Below are positions 9,503 to 19,622 of a DNA stretch of 64,000 nucleotides, piece by piece (position 1 is the first letter of the stretch; every line of letters starts with the position of its first letter). This stretch comes from Prostheceraeus crozeri. Its lineage: Eukaryota; Platyhelminthes; Polycladida; Euryleptidae. The translations under genes and the position numbers were made by a program. Where the stretch lies: positions 124,001-188,000 of the forward strand of contig CAJQUW010011266.1 of assembly GCA_907163375.1 (NCBI GenBank), given 5' to 3'. The notes beneath the pieces were generated by a model. That model was not told the origin of the DNA. It saw only the letters and a list, made by a program, of their open reading frames with translations, and did no database searches.

Positions 9503-9960
9503 GCAACCTCAGTAATGTGGAAATCTTAAACTTAATGAAGAAAGCTCATCCTTATTCCAAGAAATTGTTTCTCAATGTATTCCCAAGAGATGAACTACCT
9601 ACATCAATTCAGTCATATCCCTGTTCTCTGATTATAAATACAGACACGGTTAATCTTCGTGGTAAACATTGGGTTGCCGTGTACATAAATCGCAATAGAG
9701 TAGCTGAATATTTTGACTCTCTCAATCAGCCACCATTACATGATATATCAATATGGATGAATAGATTCTCATGGACTAGAAAGAAAGTGACATCGTTCCC
9801 ACTCCAAAGTAATAGATCCCTTATGTGTGGGGGCTACGTACTGTATTTTGTTAATGAACGACCTTTGAAAAGTGACTATAAAAGTGTTATTCGATTATTC
9901 TCTAGAAATTGTGCTAAAAACGATGTAATTCTCAACAATTATATGAACTCAGTCTTGTAA
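9499..9960 (+). CDS. Adenain-type (C5) cysteine protease
   Basis: 153 aa. Catalytic His in GKHWVAVYI, acidic residue in AEYFDSL, Gln and Cys in PLQSNRSLMCGGYV: the His-Asp-Gln-Cys order of adenovirus-type and Ulp1-like peptidases. Known role: maturation cleavage of capsid and core proteins at Gly-containing sites; candidates are the Gly-rich sites in the 2029 and 7729 proteins. Last gene of the + strand arm. No homologue is found in element B. Confidence 0.85.
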   Translation: MSNLSNVEILNLMKKAHPYSKKLFLNVFPRDELPTSIQSYPCSLIINTDTVNLRGKHWVAVYINRNRVAEYFDSLNQPPLHDISIWMNRFSWTRKKVTSFPLQSNRSLMCGGYVLYFVNERPLKSDYKSVIRLFSRNCAKNDVILNNYMNSVL

Positions 9961-9993
9961 TAAATTCATTATATATGCAAAATTCGTTTTATT
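9959..9993. terminator. Back-to-back polyadenylation signals
   Basis: AATAAA at 9959-9964 overlaps the protease stop on the + strand, and TTTATT at 9988-9993 is AATAAA for the converging TBP-like gene on the - strand. The two transcription arms meet here. Confidence 0.65.
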
Positions 9994-10071
9994 TCCCAGA
10001 GCGTAATGTTTAGAGGGAGAGCAAAGTTTCACAATTGAAATGTATATTTACAAACTATTTACAACAGTCCA

Positions 10072-10635
10072 TCAACTTTTTACAAAATAATTTTTCAAAT
10101 CACTTATTATTTGGGATACAACTTTCAAATCTTTAATGCCAGTTATCACAACTTTCCCATTGTGGAACACGTGAACGTGATAAGGATGCCAATTTGTCAT
10201 TTGCGCAGCAGGAAATAACTCCACCTCATAAGTAAGATTGGACGTAGAGGAAACTTTGCGAAAGTCATAGCGATAATTCAATTCGCATAACACTGTCATG
10301 GTTTTTACTTTCCAATTAGGTAATTTATCCCGTAATAGTATCTCCAACACGGAGTGTAAGTAATTGAGATCACAATCATCGAAGCACCCAACACACTGCA
10401 CTGTTCCATTAGGAAAGAAAAGGACAGTCATGGATTTCTCCTTCTTCAAGATTCTCCATGTCAACATTGTGGGTCGCCCCAGATACAAACTCGTCGTCGG
10501 CTTTCGCCTCTTCTTCACTATTAGCCATTGATTTCTGTTGGGTATGTCTCGCTCGATTTGATGTAGATTAAGTTTTGAGTTTGCTTTTGTAACCACCATG
10601 CGATTCACCACTTTCATCTGACTGATGTCGTCCAT
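10072..10635 (-). CDS. TATA-binding-protein-like (TBP) protein
   Basis: 187 aa, close to the ~180-residue TBP core. Two imperfect repeats are visible: the first ends in SMTVLFFPNGTVQCVG, the second has YEVELFPAAQMTNWHPYHV then VFHNGKVVITGIKD and a final helix (ISDLKNYF). The second repeat follows the order of the TBP saddle: a YEPELFP-like strand, a strand ending F-x-x-G-K-V-V-x-T-G, then a long helix. The first repeat shows the same F-x-x-G-x-V-x-x-x-G pattern. Known family role: binding the TATA box and nucleating RNA polymerase II initiation. Convergent to the protease gene; its start overlaps the PC4-like ORF by 68 bases, and it has its own CRE plus TATA upstream. No counterpart in element B. 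Internal ATGs at 10614 and 10599 are alternatives. Confidence 0.75.
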   Translation of the reverse strand: MDDISQMKVVNRMVVTKANSKLNLHQIERDIPNRNQWLIVKKRRKPTTSLYLGRPTMLTWRILKKEKSMTVLFFPNGTVQCVGCFDDCDLNYLHSVLEILLRDKLPNWKVKTMTVLCELNYRYDFRKVSSTSNLTYEVELFPAAQMTNWHPYHVHVFHNGKVVITGIKDLKVVSQIISDLKNYFVKS

Positions 10636-10993
10636 CTCTGACGAATGAAATTATACTTGGTAGAATCTCCTTTATAAAGGAACCCCATGTGACGTCACTA
10701 AAACGAAAAAATCGATGATCAACGTCTTTCCTCTTGGATGAACATACGTAAAGTTTGACAGTTGAATCATATTTTATCCATACCTTTTCATCCAGAGGAA
10801 TCTTCATCCGAGTATCATGTCGCTCAATCAGATTAGCAAAATCTTTAAGTGAGGGCAATGCGTCACTACTAATAGAAACACCACGATGATTTCTACTATT
10901 TGTTACAGAATGTCGAAAAACTATTTTGCTTGAATCTGTTAGGTGAATTTTTTGTCTGTCACTTAACTTCCATGTTCTGATATAATGAGGCAT
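10568..10993 (-). CDS. Tandem PC4-like (transcription coactivator/ssDNA-binding) protein
   Basis: 141 aa. Two units with the PC4 order of four beta strands and a helix: IHLTDSSKIVFRHSVTN ... RGVSISSDALPSLKDFANLIE, then WIKYDSTVKLYVC ... FFRFSDVTWGSFIKEILPSI. The second follows the PC4 pattern of a G/F-x-S strand leading to a W-containing helix. PC4 proteins bind single-stranded DNA and support RNA polymerase II transcription; related proteins occur in phages and viruses. The identification is from pattern and could be wrong. The 3' end overlaps the TBP-like gene, suggesting joint use. Confidence 0.5.
   Translation of the reverse strand: MPHYIRTWKLSDRQKIHLTDSSKIVFRHSVTNSRNHRGVSISSDALPSLKDFANLIERHDTRMKIPLDEKVWIKYDSTVKLYVCSSKRKDVDHRFFRFSDVTWGSFIKEILPSIISFVRDGRHQSDESGESHGGYKSKLKT
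10671..10697 (-). promoter_or_regulatory. CRE plus TATA promoter of the TBP-like gene
   Basis: On the - strand a perfect TGACGTCA (10690-10697) is followed by TTTATAAA (10671-10678) and a TCAG initiator-like motif just before ATG 10635. The promoter lies inside the 3' part of the PC4-like ORF. Confidence 0.55.
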
Positions 10994-11171
10994 ATTCTGA
11001 AGTTATTCTTAATGTAATTATTATAATCTGATAATTGCCTAAAGTTAGTTTATGTTTGCAAATCAACATATCGGAAGGATGCTGAATGCTGTTATGTATT
11101 CAAATTCAATTTCTACATATCGGAAAGATGTAGAAATGTACACTGAAATATTTACTACCTACGTGTTATTT

Positions 11172-11177
11172 TTTATT
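11172..11177 (-). terminator. AATAAA polyadenylation signal of PolB (element A)
   Basis: TTTATT on the + strand, i.e. AATAAA on the - strand, about 25 bases after the polymerase stop at 11200. Confidence 0.55.
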
Positions 11178-11199
11178 GATTCTACCGTTGTTCTATCCG

Positions 11200-14100
11200 C
11201 TATTCTACATCACCTGCTGTGGGAAGACATTTTCGTCTTTTTGACGGAGGAGGAAGTCCAAGGCTATAGTGTCCATATGGTAAAGATAAGTTCTTATTTA
11301 TCCAGCAGCGCTTATCTTCCCAAAGTGAGAGCCCTCGCTTTCTAAACGTTTTTGTTTCAACTATGTGGTTTTTTGAATTTATGACGGTTATTTGCTCATT
11401 GGTATCTTTCTCAGTATAGTAAACATTTCTATAGTCACTATGTTCTATGCGTCTAACCACTGCTCTCTGTATACCCTTTGCTCGCCTAATGCTATGATGT
11501 GTTGAATCTAGAAATTTCATTGAATACATTTTTGGTTTCAAAAGAACCATCTCCTCAAGCAACTTTCCCGCGCACTCATCCTTAAAACAACCGAGTCTAG
11601 CCTTGTTTGTAATTGAATATAAACGGTGATTCACATCATAATTTGAGGAATCAAATTTTTCACCGAAATACAGGAATATATCCTCTAAACGAACAGATGG
11701 TGAGGTGTATAGACAAAGGAAAAAGCTATCGGTATCACCTCCACAAAGACGTGCTCTATTTATCAGTGGACATCTAATTAAATCTTTATAATACAACTGG
11801 TACATTTCTAATTTACTATAGTCAAGAACTGCTTGACCAACATAAATTAGTTTATTTAGAACTATTGAAGGTTTATACAGTTCCATACCAACTAAATCTT
11901 CATCGAATATCTTATGCTGAACATATAGGGGATGATTGGCCAATTTAGATAGTTGCAATGTTGTATTTACTAATTTGAAGTTCCTCCGACGTCTCACATT
12001 CTCCATAGTCTTACCAAACAGGGAGTTGTTTTTTAATTTATAAAACGCTTTTTCAAAATCAGATTTTGATTGAGCTCTTTTCTGCGAATTCATATCAATA
12101 TATTGTCTCAGCCACGATTTTTGTGTGAACTGGATTCCAGCATGGACCTTCTTTATCTTCATTCCCATAGAGAGGTAGAATTTTAGAATCGAGTAATGAA
12201 CAACATAATTTTCTCGATCGAACTGATGCAGCAACAGTTTCTTTGTGCTTGTGAAACACATATTTGGTCTTAAAGTTTCATAGAAATTTTTCATATATGT
12301 AGAAAACATTTTTTCCTCTACCAATTGCATTTCTGGAGCTAATGGAAAATCAGCCGTGTCATCGTGAATGTCTGAAGGATATTCTAAATCCAAATCAAAG
12401 ACATAACCTATATCAGCCTCATTATCAATATTTTGAATGTTTTCCTCATTTGAGAAGTACACTACTTGACCTTCATCAAGCCATTTGAAGTTTGAATGTG
12501 GGAGATTCTCACTTAGCGACGAACCGTAAAGGTTGTTGACGTCTAAATATGCTAAATGACGGCTCTCTTGTGGATTGTTTTGCAACTCTGAAATACGAGC
12601 ACGCGCTCTATGAATATTTGTAAACGTCATACCTCCTCGGATCCCCCTCTCAAAAAGATTATACATGCTCTCATCTTGAATGTAGTGTGGAGGATCATTC
12701 GAAGCAAAATTCAATGCTGATGTGAAGCTAAGGTGAGGTAGGCTAACAAAATGAACTGGATCTACTTGATCTTCATCCTGACTTAATTTCCTAAATGTCT
12801 CAAAAATGTCTGCCAACAGCAAGACATCTAACTTGAGGTATTCAAGCATGTAGTCTCCAAATGTTTTGCAATTAAACGCATTCCATGCTTTTTTCGCGTG
12901 CTCATAATCTATATCGTTGCAATGCTCAAGAGTAAGATCGTTGTAAAATTCCCTTTGAGGAGGAAGACAGAGCTCCGTTAGAGTTGCCAAACTACTAAAA
13001 TATGAGTACGGAAACACTCCTTTTTCGTAAAGAATATCATCAGTTAATTTTGGAAATTCATTTCGCAGCGCTTCTACATGTTTGTAGACTTTCAGACTTT
13101 TGGCTAATTCAGCAAGCGATGCGCTCAGAAATTGATGAGTCCAAAAATTTCAATTTAAAATATACAGGCTTTCCATTATATTCGCTTACTGGAATTGTTG
13201 ATGATAGAGTAATATATTTCTCAGCAGTAGCTGCAATAACATCTAACTTCCAAGATTTCTTTTTACCAATTGCTTTATAACAAACAATATGGCTGTCATA
13301 GTTTTTGAAATTGTGAAAGAAAACAGGAAGCTCTCGTCGATTCAATCTTAATCGCAAATTGCACTTTGAACATATTGCTTGCCTGTACTTTCCGGTTATG
13401 TGATCGTGATCACGAACTTTTGATATATCTTCACTAAATTTTATCTTACATTTATTGCAATTTTCTGCATTTTTATGAGCAATATCTTCCACTGCTGTCA
13501 ATCGCATCGGCATTCTGGTCATGACATTTTGATTATCATATAAATTTTGGACAACATCTTCTAAATGATTTAGGAACTCAGCGATGCAATTTTCCCCTTC
13601 AAACAGATAATAGATGTTATTGTAGGTTGACTGAAGTGCCTCATGCCAGACGTGGTACACACCTACAGCCGCAGGTTTATGAATTTTGTTTTCTATTAAA
13701 CACTCGATATCGGCGTATATGACTAAAGGTGGACTGAGTTGGTGCTCAGTACTACTTATCTGAACTTCTAAATGTTTGGGCATTTTTTCTATTTGCGCCT
13801 TACCACGACTACAGAATTGAAAATGTCGTTCTAAAACGCTTCTCTTTGAAAAGGATTGAGTGCATCTTTCACAAAAAATCTTGCGACTTGTGTAAAATTT
13901 GCTATATAACCTAGATAATTTTCGTATGCCGCAATAATGGGCAAAACCGTTATGTAGCACTAGCAAAATATTAACGGTTCTTTTGCCAATGAAATTGCTG
14001 TTGTATCTTACTCCCTTGAGACCATTTTCATACAAGTGGATATTTACTTTTATATCATTGTTTTTCTCAAACTTAGGAATGTCCTTTATTGACACTGGTG

Positions 14101-15058
14101 TGGAAATGCCATCCATAACCAATTCAGATGTCCACTTTCTATATGAGTTTACCTCGTTTATCTTTGAATGAGTAACTTCATCGTAGTGAATGATTGACAA
14201 GATAGAATACATGAAGCAGTCATTTGAATTTGAATTTACATTTATTACAGCCTTAGAACTTCTTAACTTTTTAGGTAAAGTATTCATTTTACCACCAGAT
14301 AGTAGAGGAGTTGAAATTAAATTGAATTCTACATTTACTACTTTATCAACAACCCAATTGCTTCCTCTATTTGCAAAAGTTGAAACATGATTTGATAAAC
14401 TATTTAAATTATCCTGAAACCATGTGTCAAAGTCATATATATAATTTGATGATAATGAGGTGAAGTGCGCGAGAAAAGTTTCTTCCTCTTGAGGATTAGA
14501 ACGGACATAGCGAATTTGAGCAATTAATCGACCACGTAGTTGAAGACTAGTTCGCAAGTCATTAACTAAATTTTCTAGTAAGGTTCGCATGTTGAATAAA
14601 AAAGATGTTACATCTACTGTTTGAATGGTTGGTGTAATGTCATACACGCGAGCACGTCCGCTGAAGGCGCTTTCACTAAGGGTGAGTGTTCTATAATTAT
14701 TGTGACTACTCATTTCAATGTTCATATCATGTATATTATTGTGTTGACGGAATCTACTTGTGCTATTATAATTCTTACCACAGTGAGAGCAGCAATGCCT
14801 AAAAGCTTCATCATTATTTAAAGCGCTATCTGGAATGTCCCTAACATGACTACTACAAGTTGATAAATTAGTATTATTTGTTCCTATTCCTTCTTGACTG
14901 CAACATACGAGATTGTGTCTTTTTAAATTATCTTTCCTACTGGTTTCATATGGACAATTACTACATTTATGCTTTATTCCTAGCTTGCAAAATTTTTCAT
15001 GACGCGTTAAATTGCTAACAATTGTAAACTTCTTTCCACACTTAGAGCAGACAACCAT
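11200..15058 (-). CDS. Protein-primed DNA polymerase B, element A (one frameshift)
   Basis: Two adjoining frames: 15058 to about 13130, then about 13130 to 11200. In order: three C2H2 zinc fingers (CSKCGKKF, CSNCPYET, CSHCGKNY), a conserved N-terminal domain, a segment with a Cys and a His (CFMYSILSIIH ... FAHYCGIRKL) also seen in element B, ExoI (VIYADIECL), a zinc-binding HNH-like stretch, ExoII (HNFKNYDSH), ExoIII (YLKLDVLLL), PolA (LDVNNLYGSS), PolB (KNNSLFGKTME), PolC (GGDTDSFF) and KPKMYS. It would replicate the element from its ends by protein priming. The frame changes just after FLDSS near 13130, where element B continues without interruption, so this copy cannot make a full enzyme without correction. 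Confidence 0.9.
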
Positions 15059-15090
15059 GATGATCGTTAAGGATTAACATATTGCGTCTA

Positions 15091-15134
15091 CTTATATACT
15101 GTCTACATATTATATTATGTAACCAGTGACGTCG
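15091..15134 (-). promoter_or_regulatory. CRE-like site and TATA box of PolB (element A)
   Basis: On the - strand TATATAAG at 15091-15098 lies 33 bases before ATG 15058, with a TGACGTCG (one base from a perfect CRE, read on the + strand) at 15127-15134. Confidence 0.55.
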
Positions 15135-15255
15135 ACCAATGGAATTTGTTCTCAACCTAAGACTTATATTTCCACTTAAATACATAAATAAGAAGACATA
15201 CAAAGTGTACAAGTAATTATTTTTTCCAAAAAGAAGTCAAAGAAGTCAAAAAAAG

Positions 15256-17007
15256 TCAAAGAGATTGACACTTAATAATGTCACTATGCGTCACCTTGAC
15301 GTGAGCACAATGTCCATGACACCTTGAGAAGTCATCGACATGTGTCATGCGCACTTTGTTAATGACTGCCGCTTTCGATAGCTCAACGTGCATTATTGTT
15401 TCACGCTTCGCTATCGATTGCGACAGTTGCAGGTTAGCCTGCGATATGTTGCGGAACGACTCAAGCAAAGACTTGTAGTCAGCGCGAAGAGCCGTCTCGC
15501 GTTCCTCTTGTTGGCGCAACTTACGTTCAAGGTGACGCACTTTGTCCTCCGCACTTTTAGACACAGGTGCGGGCACCTCGACCACTGAATCGACCGTCTC
15601 GTCCAGGTCAACGTTAAATAGGGGATCACAAGTTGGGAGAGAGTTGGAGAGGATCACAGTAGGAGTTGGGCTGTTGGGCATCGGCGTAGGAGCAGGTGGA
15701 GACGATGGGACCCAGTAGTCATCGAATGTTGGTTGAGGTGGAGTTGGCTGAGGTAGAGTTGGGACGCGGTGCAGAATGGGAGAGGGTGGGAAGCTGACCT
15801 CAATGCTGGGTGAGGCTCGAAGTTGGGAGAAGGGAATCTCCTCTTCCGGAACAAGTGTCAACTGTTGCTGGAAAAAAAAGAGAGATTTGAATTAACGAAA
15901 GGGACATAACATTATAGTTTGAATTATTAGCCTATTCCTATGATTGACACTTACGTTTTCTTCATCTGAAGAAGACTCCCGGATGGAGTACGGACGCTCC
16001 TCATTCTCCTCCACTGAGGTCGTAGTGGCCGGAGTCAAGCCAAGGAGGTTGTTCCGGCTCTTCTTTAGAGAGAGCGATCGGTAGCTCTACAAGGGAGAAT
16101 ACATTTTAAATTCCTCTTGAATTTGAATGTATGCATGTGTCCTAAGTTATTAATCTAATCATGTTATTTTATATGACTAAAATAATTGTTGTCTATTACT
16201 TACTCTCTTTGAAGGCGGCGTAGGCTTCGCAACCCAGCTGCTACTTGCGGGCGTACTAACGACTACCTGTGGATGGAAATGAAACATAGTTAAAGTGTGA
16301 AGAAAGGAAAATACATACGAATAGATAAAATGCTGATTTTGATATTTCAAACTTACATTCCTTTCCGGAACTGATGGCTTCCGCTCGACTTTTAACTTCT
16401 TAACTGGTGGCTTATTAACAGGTGGCTTCTTGAGCTGAAATAGTGAAAAGACATGCACATTATTATATATGAAAAACAAACAAAACAGAAGTCAACTGTC
16501 CCTATCAGTTTTGGACTCTTGAATTTTTTTTTGCTTTATGTTACTGCTAATATTCTAAATATGAACTCACCTCAATATCACTATCCGAGGACTCGGAATC
16601 GGTGTCAACATATTTTCGGGACTTGGGTTTCGCCTTCGGCTTCGGTTTTGGCTGCTCACTTGTGGACTCCTCAACTTGGCTTAGGATGCCCTCAATAGGT
16701 CGCTCCTTCGCGAAGAGCCTCTCCACTCGCCTCTTCTCCTCGAGGCAAGTGAGGTTTCGACCCTCCCGCCCGTTTCTCAATGCGCATTTGGTATGGGTCT
16801 TGATGAATCTTTTAGGATTCTCTCCTTTTGCCTCCATGTCTGTCCGCACATAGCTTTTACAAGATAGGCAGTACAGAAAACTGCAATCCTGACGTATCGT
16901 GCATTCCTTATGCTGACTTTTCATAGAATGCCGGACAGCCTGCTTACAGGTTTGGCAATAGTGAAAAATCAGACGTTGTCGTGGCAAGCAACTGGGACGA
17001 GGCATGT
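15256..17007 (-). CDS. Five-exon Cys/His-rich, proline-rich coiled-coil protein
   Basis: Exons on the - strand by splice signals: 17007-16571, 16434-16357, 16266-16204, 16086-15955, 15867-15256, with ATG at 17005. Donors are GTGAGT or GTAAGT and acceptors end in pyrimidine-CAG or TAG; every junction is phase 0, giving 439 aa. An acceptor (TTCTTACAG) sits directly before the ATG, so a non-coding leader exon is expected. The N-terminus has two Cys/His clusters (YCQTC..., YCLSC...) like degenerate zinc fingers; then come an acidic Ser-rich run (TDSESSDSDIE), Lys/Pro and Pro-rich stretches, a coiled coil (DKVRHLERKLRQQEERETAL) and a Cys/His tail. Element B has a same-architecture gene at 45424-46599. 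Function unknown; a nuclear regulatory role is inference. Confidence 0.65.
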
Positions 17008-17301
17008 CTGTAAGAAAAATTAAATCCATACTTAAAACTTACTAAATTTGGTTTTAGAACTTATTAATGTACCTACTTATGAACTTAGGAAAAAGTAACA
17101 TGTAAATTGTTCCAAACTCACATCGTGGTAGTGAGTATTATACGTAAGAGAATAGCTAAAGTCTTTAATAAATTTCATAAACACAACTTTAAGTCTATTA
17201 ATTTTGATCAAGTTATTTTCTATCTCTTAAGGTTTAGAACTTATTAATGTACCTACTTATGAACGTAGAGAAAAGTAACATTTAAATTGTTCCCAACTCA
17301 C

Positions 17302-17449
17302 TTTAGAATATTGATTAAGGTTTGAAAGAACGGAGCTGACGTCTTGCTAGGCAGGCTGATAATTCAAAAATGAGTGAAGAACTGGCTTCAACACTTTCTT
17401 TATATATGAAATGCACAAAGCAACTACGAACAAAGACCTACTGACGTCA
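17302..17449 (-). promoter_or_regulatory. Promoter and leader exon, repeat unit 1
   Basis: - strand order: TGACGTCA (17442-17449), TATATAAAG (17398-17406), predicted start near 17375, then donor AAA|GTGAGT with exon end at 17302. The next acceptor is the one at 17008, directly before ATG 17005. Confidence 0.5.
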
Positions 17450-17762
17450 TGCTATTGAGATGATATAGTTAAACAAAATGTTTTCACTTAAACAAGATTC
17501 AAAATAAAACAGCTGATAAATTCTAACATTAAAAACTTAACATTAAATTGTAACAGAGTCTATTAATTTTGATCAAGTTATTTTCTATCTCTTAAGGTTT
17601 AGAACTTATTAATGTACCTACTTATGAACTTAGAAAAAAGTAACATTTAAATTGTTCCAAACTCACTTTAGAATATTGATTAAGGTTTGAAAGAACGGAG
17701 CTGACGTCTTGCTAGGCAGGCTGATAATTCAAAAATGAGTGAAGAACTGGCTTCAACACTTT

Positions 17763-17820
17763 CTTTATACACGTATATGAAAGGCACAAAGCAACTACGA
17801 ACAAAGACCTACTGACGTCA
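17763..17820 (-). promoter_or_regulatory. Promoter, repeat unit 2
   Basis: Same layout as unit 1 with TGACGTCA at 17813-17820; the TATA box is altered to GTATAAAG (17763-17770), so this copy may be weaker. Confidence 0.4.
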
Positions 17821-18310
17821 TGCCATTGAGATGATATAGTTAAACAAAATGTATTCATTTAAACAAGATTCAAAATCAAACAGCTGATAAATTCTAACAT
17901 TAATAACTTGACATTAAATTGTAACAGAGTTTATTAATTTGATCAAGTTATTTTCCATCTCTTGAGGTTTAGAACATTAATGTACCTACTTATGAACTTA
18001 GAAGAAAGTAACATGTAAATTGTTCCAAACTCACATCGTGGTAGTGAGTATTATACGTAAGAGAATAGCTAAAGTCTTTAATAAATTTCATAAACACAAC
18101 TTTAAGTCTATTAATTTTGATCAAGTTATTTTCTATCTCTTAAGGTTTAGAACTTATTAATGTACCTACTTATGAACTTAGAAAAAAGTAACATTTAAAT
18201 TGTTCCAAACTCACTTTAGAATATTGATTAAGGTTTGAAAGAACGGAGCTGACGTCTTGCTAGGCAGGCTGATAATTCAAAAATGAGTGAAGAACTGGCT
18301 TCAACACTTT

Positions 18311-18362
18311 CTTTATATATGAAATGCACAAAGCAACTACGAACAAAGACCTACTGACGTCA
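18311..18362 (-). promoter_or_regulatory. Promoter, repeat unit 3
   Basis: TGACGTCA at 18355-18362 and TATATAAAG at 18311-18319, identical to unit 1, followed by the same donor near 18212. Confidence 0.45.
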
Positions 18363-18770
18363 TGCCATTGAGATGATATAGTTAAACAAAATGTATTCAT
18401 TTAAACAAGATTCAAAATCAAACAGCTGATAAATTCTAACATTAATAACTTGACATTAAATTGTAACAGAGTTTATTAATTTTGATCAAGTTATTTTCTA
18501 TCTCTTAAGGTTTAGAACATTAATGTACCTACTTATGAACTTAGAAGAAAGTAACATGTAAATTGTTCCAGAGTGATAAATCTTAATAGAATTATCACCC
18601 AATCAAAATTTCGAATTTCGCGCACTTATCAAATGATCCATTTAAACAAACCATATGGTGAACACATGAGGCATCAGCTGAGGATGTTTATGTGGTCATC
18701 GCATTTTGAAATTTTGCGCACTTATCAATTGCTGCATTAAAACAAGACTGTGGAAGATATGAGCCTCTGG

Positions 18771-18795
18771 TTAGGGTTAGGTTAGGGTTAGGGTT
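18771..18795 (+). repeat. Short TTAGGG array
   Basis: Three full TTAGGG copies and one degenerate copy in a row, the animal telomere motif. Too short to be more than suggestive. Confidence 0.6.
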
Positions 18796-18843
18796 CAGTT
18801 GAGAAGAAAGAGTACCTATGGCGCTCGGAGCCCATGGGTAAAT

Positions 18844-18931
18844 AAATTTTCGAGTGCGCGTAGCGCACGATAAAATTTACTTACCCTATAATCCGAAAAA
18901 TTTCGAGGGCGCGAAGCGCCCGAGAAATTTT
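18844..18931. other. Pair of near-perfect hairpins with GNA loops
   Basis: 18844-18878: arms AAATTTT...GTGCGC around loop GTA. 18897-18931: arms AAAATTTC...GGGCGC around loop GAA. Both have 14-16 bp arms with two or three mismatches at the same position. Followed by a GC-rich stretch (CCCCCCCGCGGCGCG). Function unknown: could be a structural, transcriptional or repeat-derived signal. Confidence 0.6.
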
Positions 18932-19151
18932 GAGGCCCCCCCGCGGCGCGTCGTGTATGAAGTGTATGAAGGTCAAAGGTCAGGTCAGGTCAAGGTTGAG
19001 GGTAAAAGTGTTAAGTATTGTGATAATTTTGAGTTGTAAACTTTAAGTTTGGAACTTGGTCAAAATCTGGAAAATCAGTCATTTTTCGAGAAAAACTTGG
19101 AAATTTTCCATTTGCATACACGTGCATACAACATGGATTTTTTAAGCAAAT

Positions 19152-19425
19152 GGGTGCATACCTTATATCATTGGAAAGCTCTTTTCATTGTGATTCCAAT
19201 GGTGTATTGTATGCATCATGTATGATACCTTCCTGACGAGCTACATGCGTTTGAAAACTAGATTGATTTTGCAAAATTTTAAAAAGTCAATTTTTTTCCA
19301 TCGTTTGTCTATCTTCAAGGCTGTCATACAGCAAGTTTTTTTGAGGAAGTGGGTGCATACCGTATATCATTCGAAAGCTCTTTTCATTCTTATTCTTATG
19401 GTGTATTGTATGCACTACGTATGAC
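19152..19425 (+). repeat. Two ~75-bp direct repeats, 199 bp apart
   Basis: GGGTGCATACC...ATCATT.GAAAGCTCTTTTCATT...GTATTGTATGCA occurs at 19152-19226 and again at 19351-19425 with about 15% divergence. No gene recognised between 18571 and 19622. Confidence 0.7.
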
Positions 19426-19622
19426 AATTTCCAGGGGAACTACATGTCGTTCCATCCTCATATGTAAGTAGATGTTATTTCAAAACTTTAATCCCAACTT
19501 CCACTCAAATCTTGGAGGCAATACTCCTTTGAAAAGAAATCAAAACACCAATTTTGTACTCATAATAACATTGATATTTTGAAGATTACAAAAAAGCGTT
19601 ACGATACAGAAAGCTAGAGAGT

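Larger units (their letters stand above)
17050..18571. repeat. Tandem promoter-leader repeat block of element A
   Basis: Units begin at TCTATTAATTTTGATC and share GTTTAGAAC...TGTACCTACTTATGAAC. Order: truncated type-1 (about 17050-17196), type-2 (17197-17558), type-2 (17559-17929), type-1 (17930-18106), type-2 (18107-18471), partial (18472-18571). Type-2 units each contain, on the - strand, a TGACGTCA, a TATA-like box, then a GTGAGT splice donor; type-1 units hold only an alternative donor (CGATGTGAGT). Together they look like repeated alternative first exons for the 15256-17007 gene. Confidence 0.7.
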
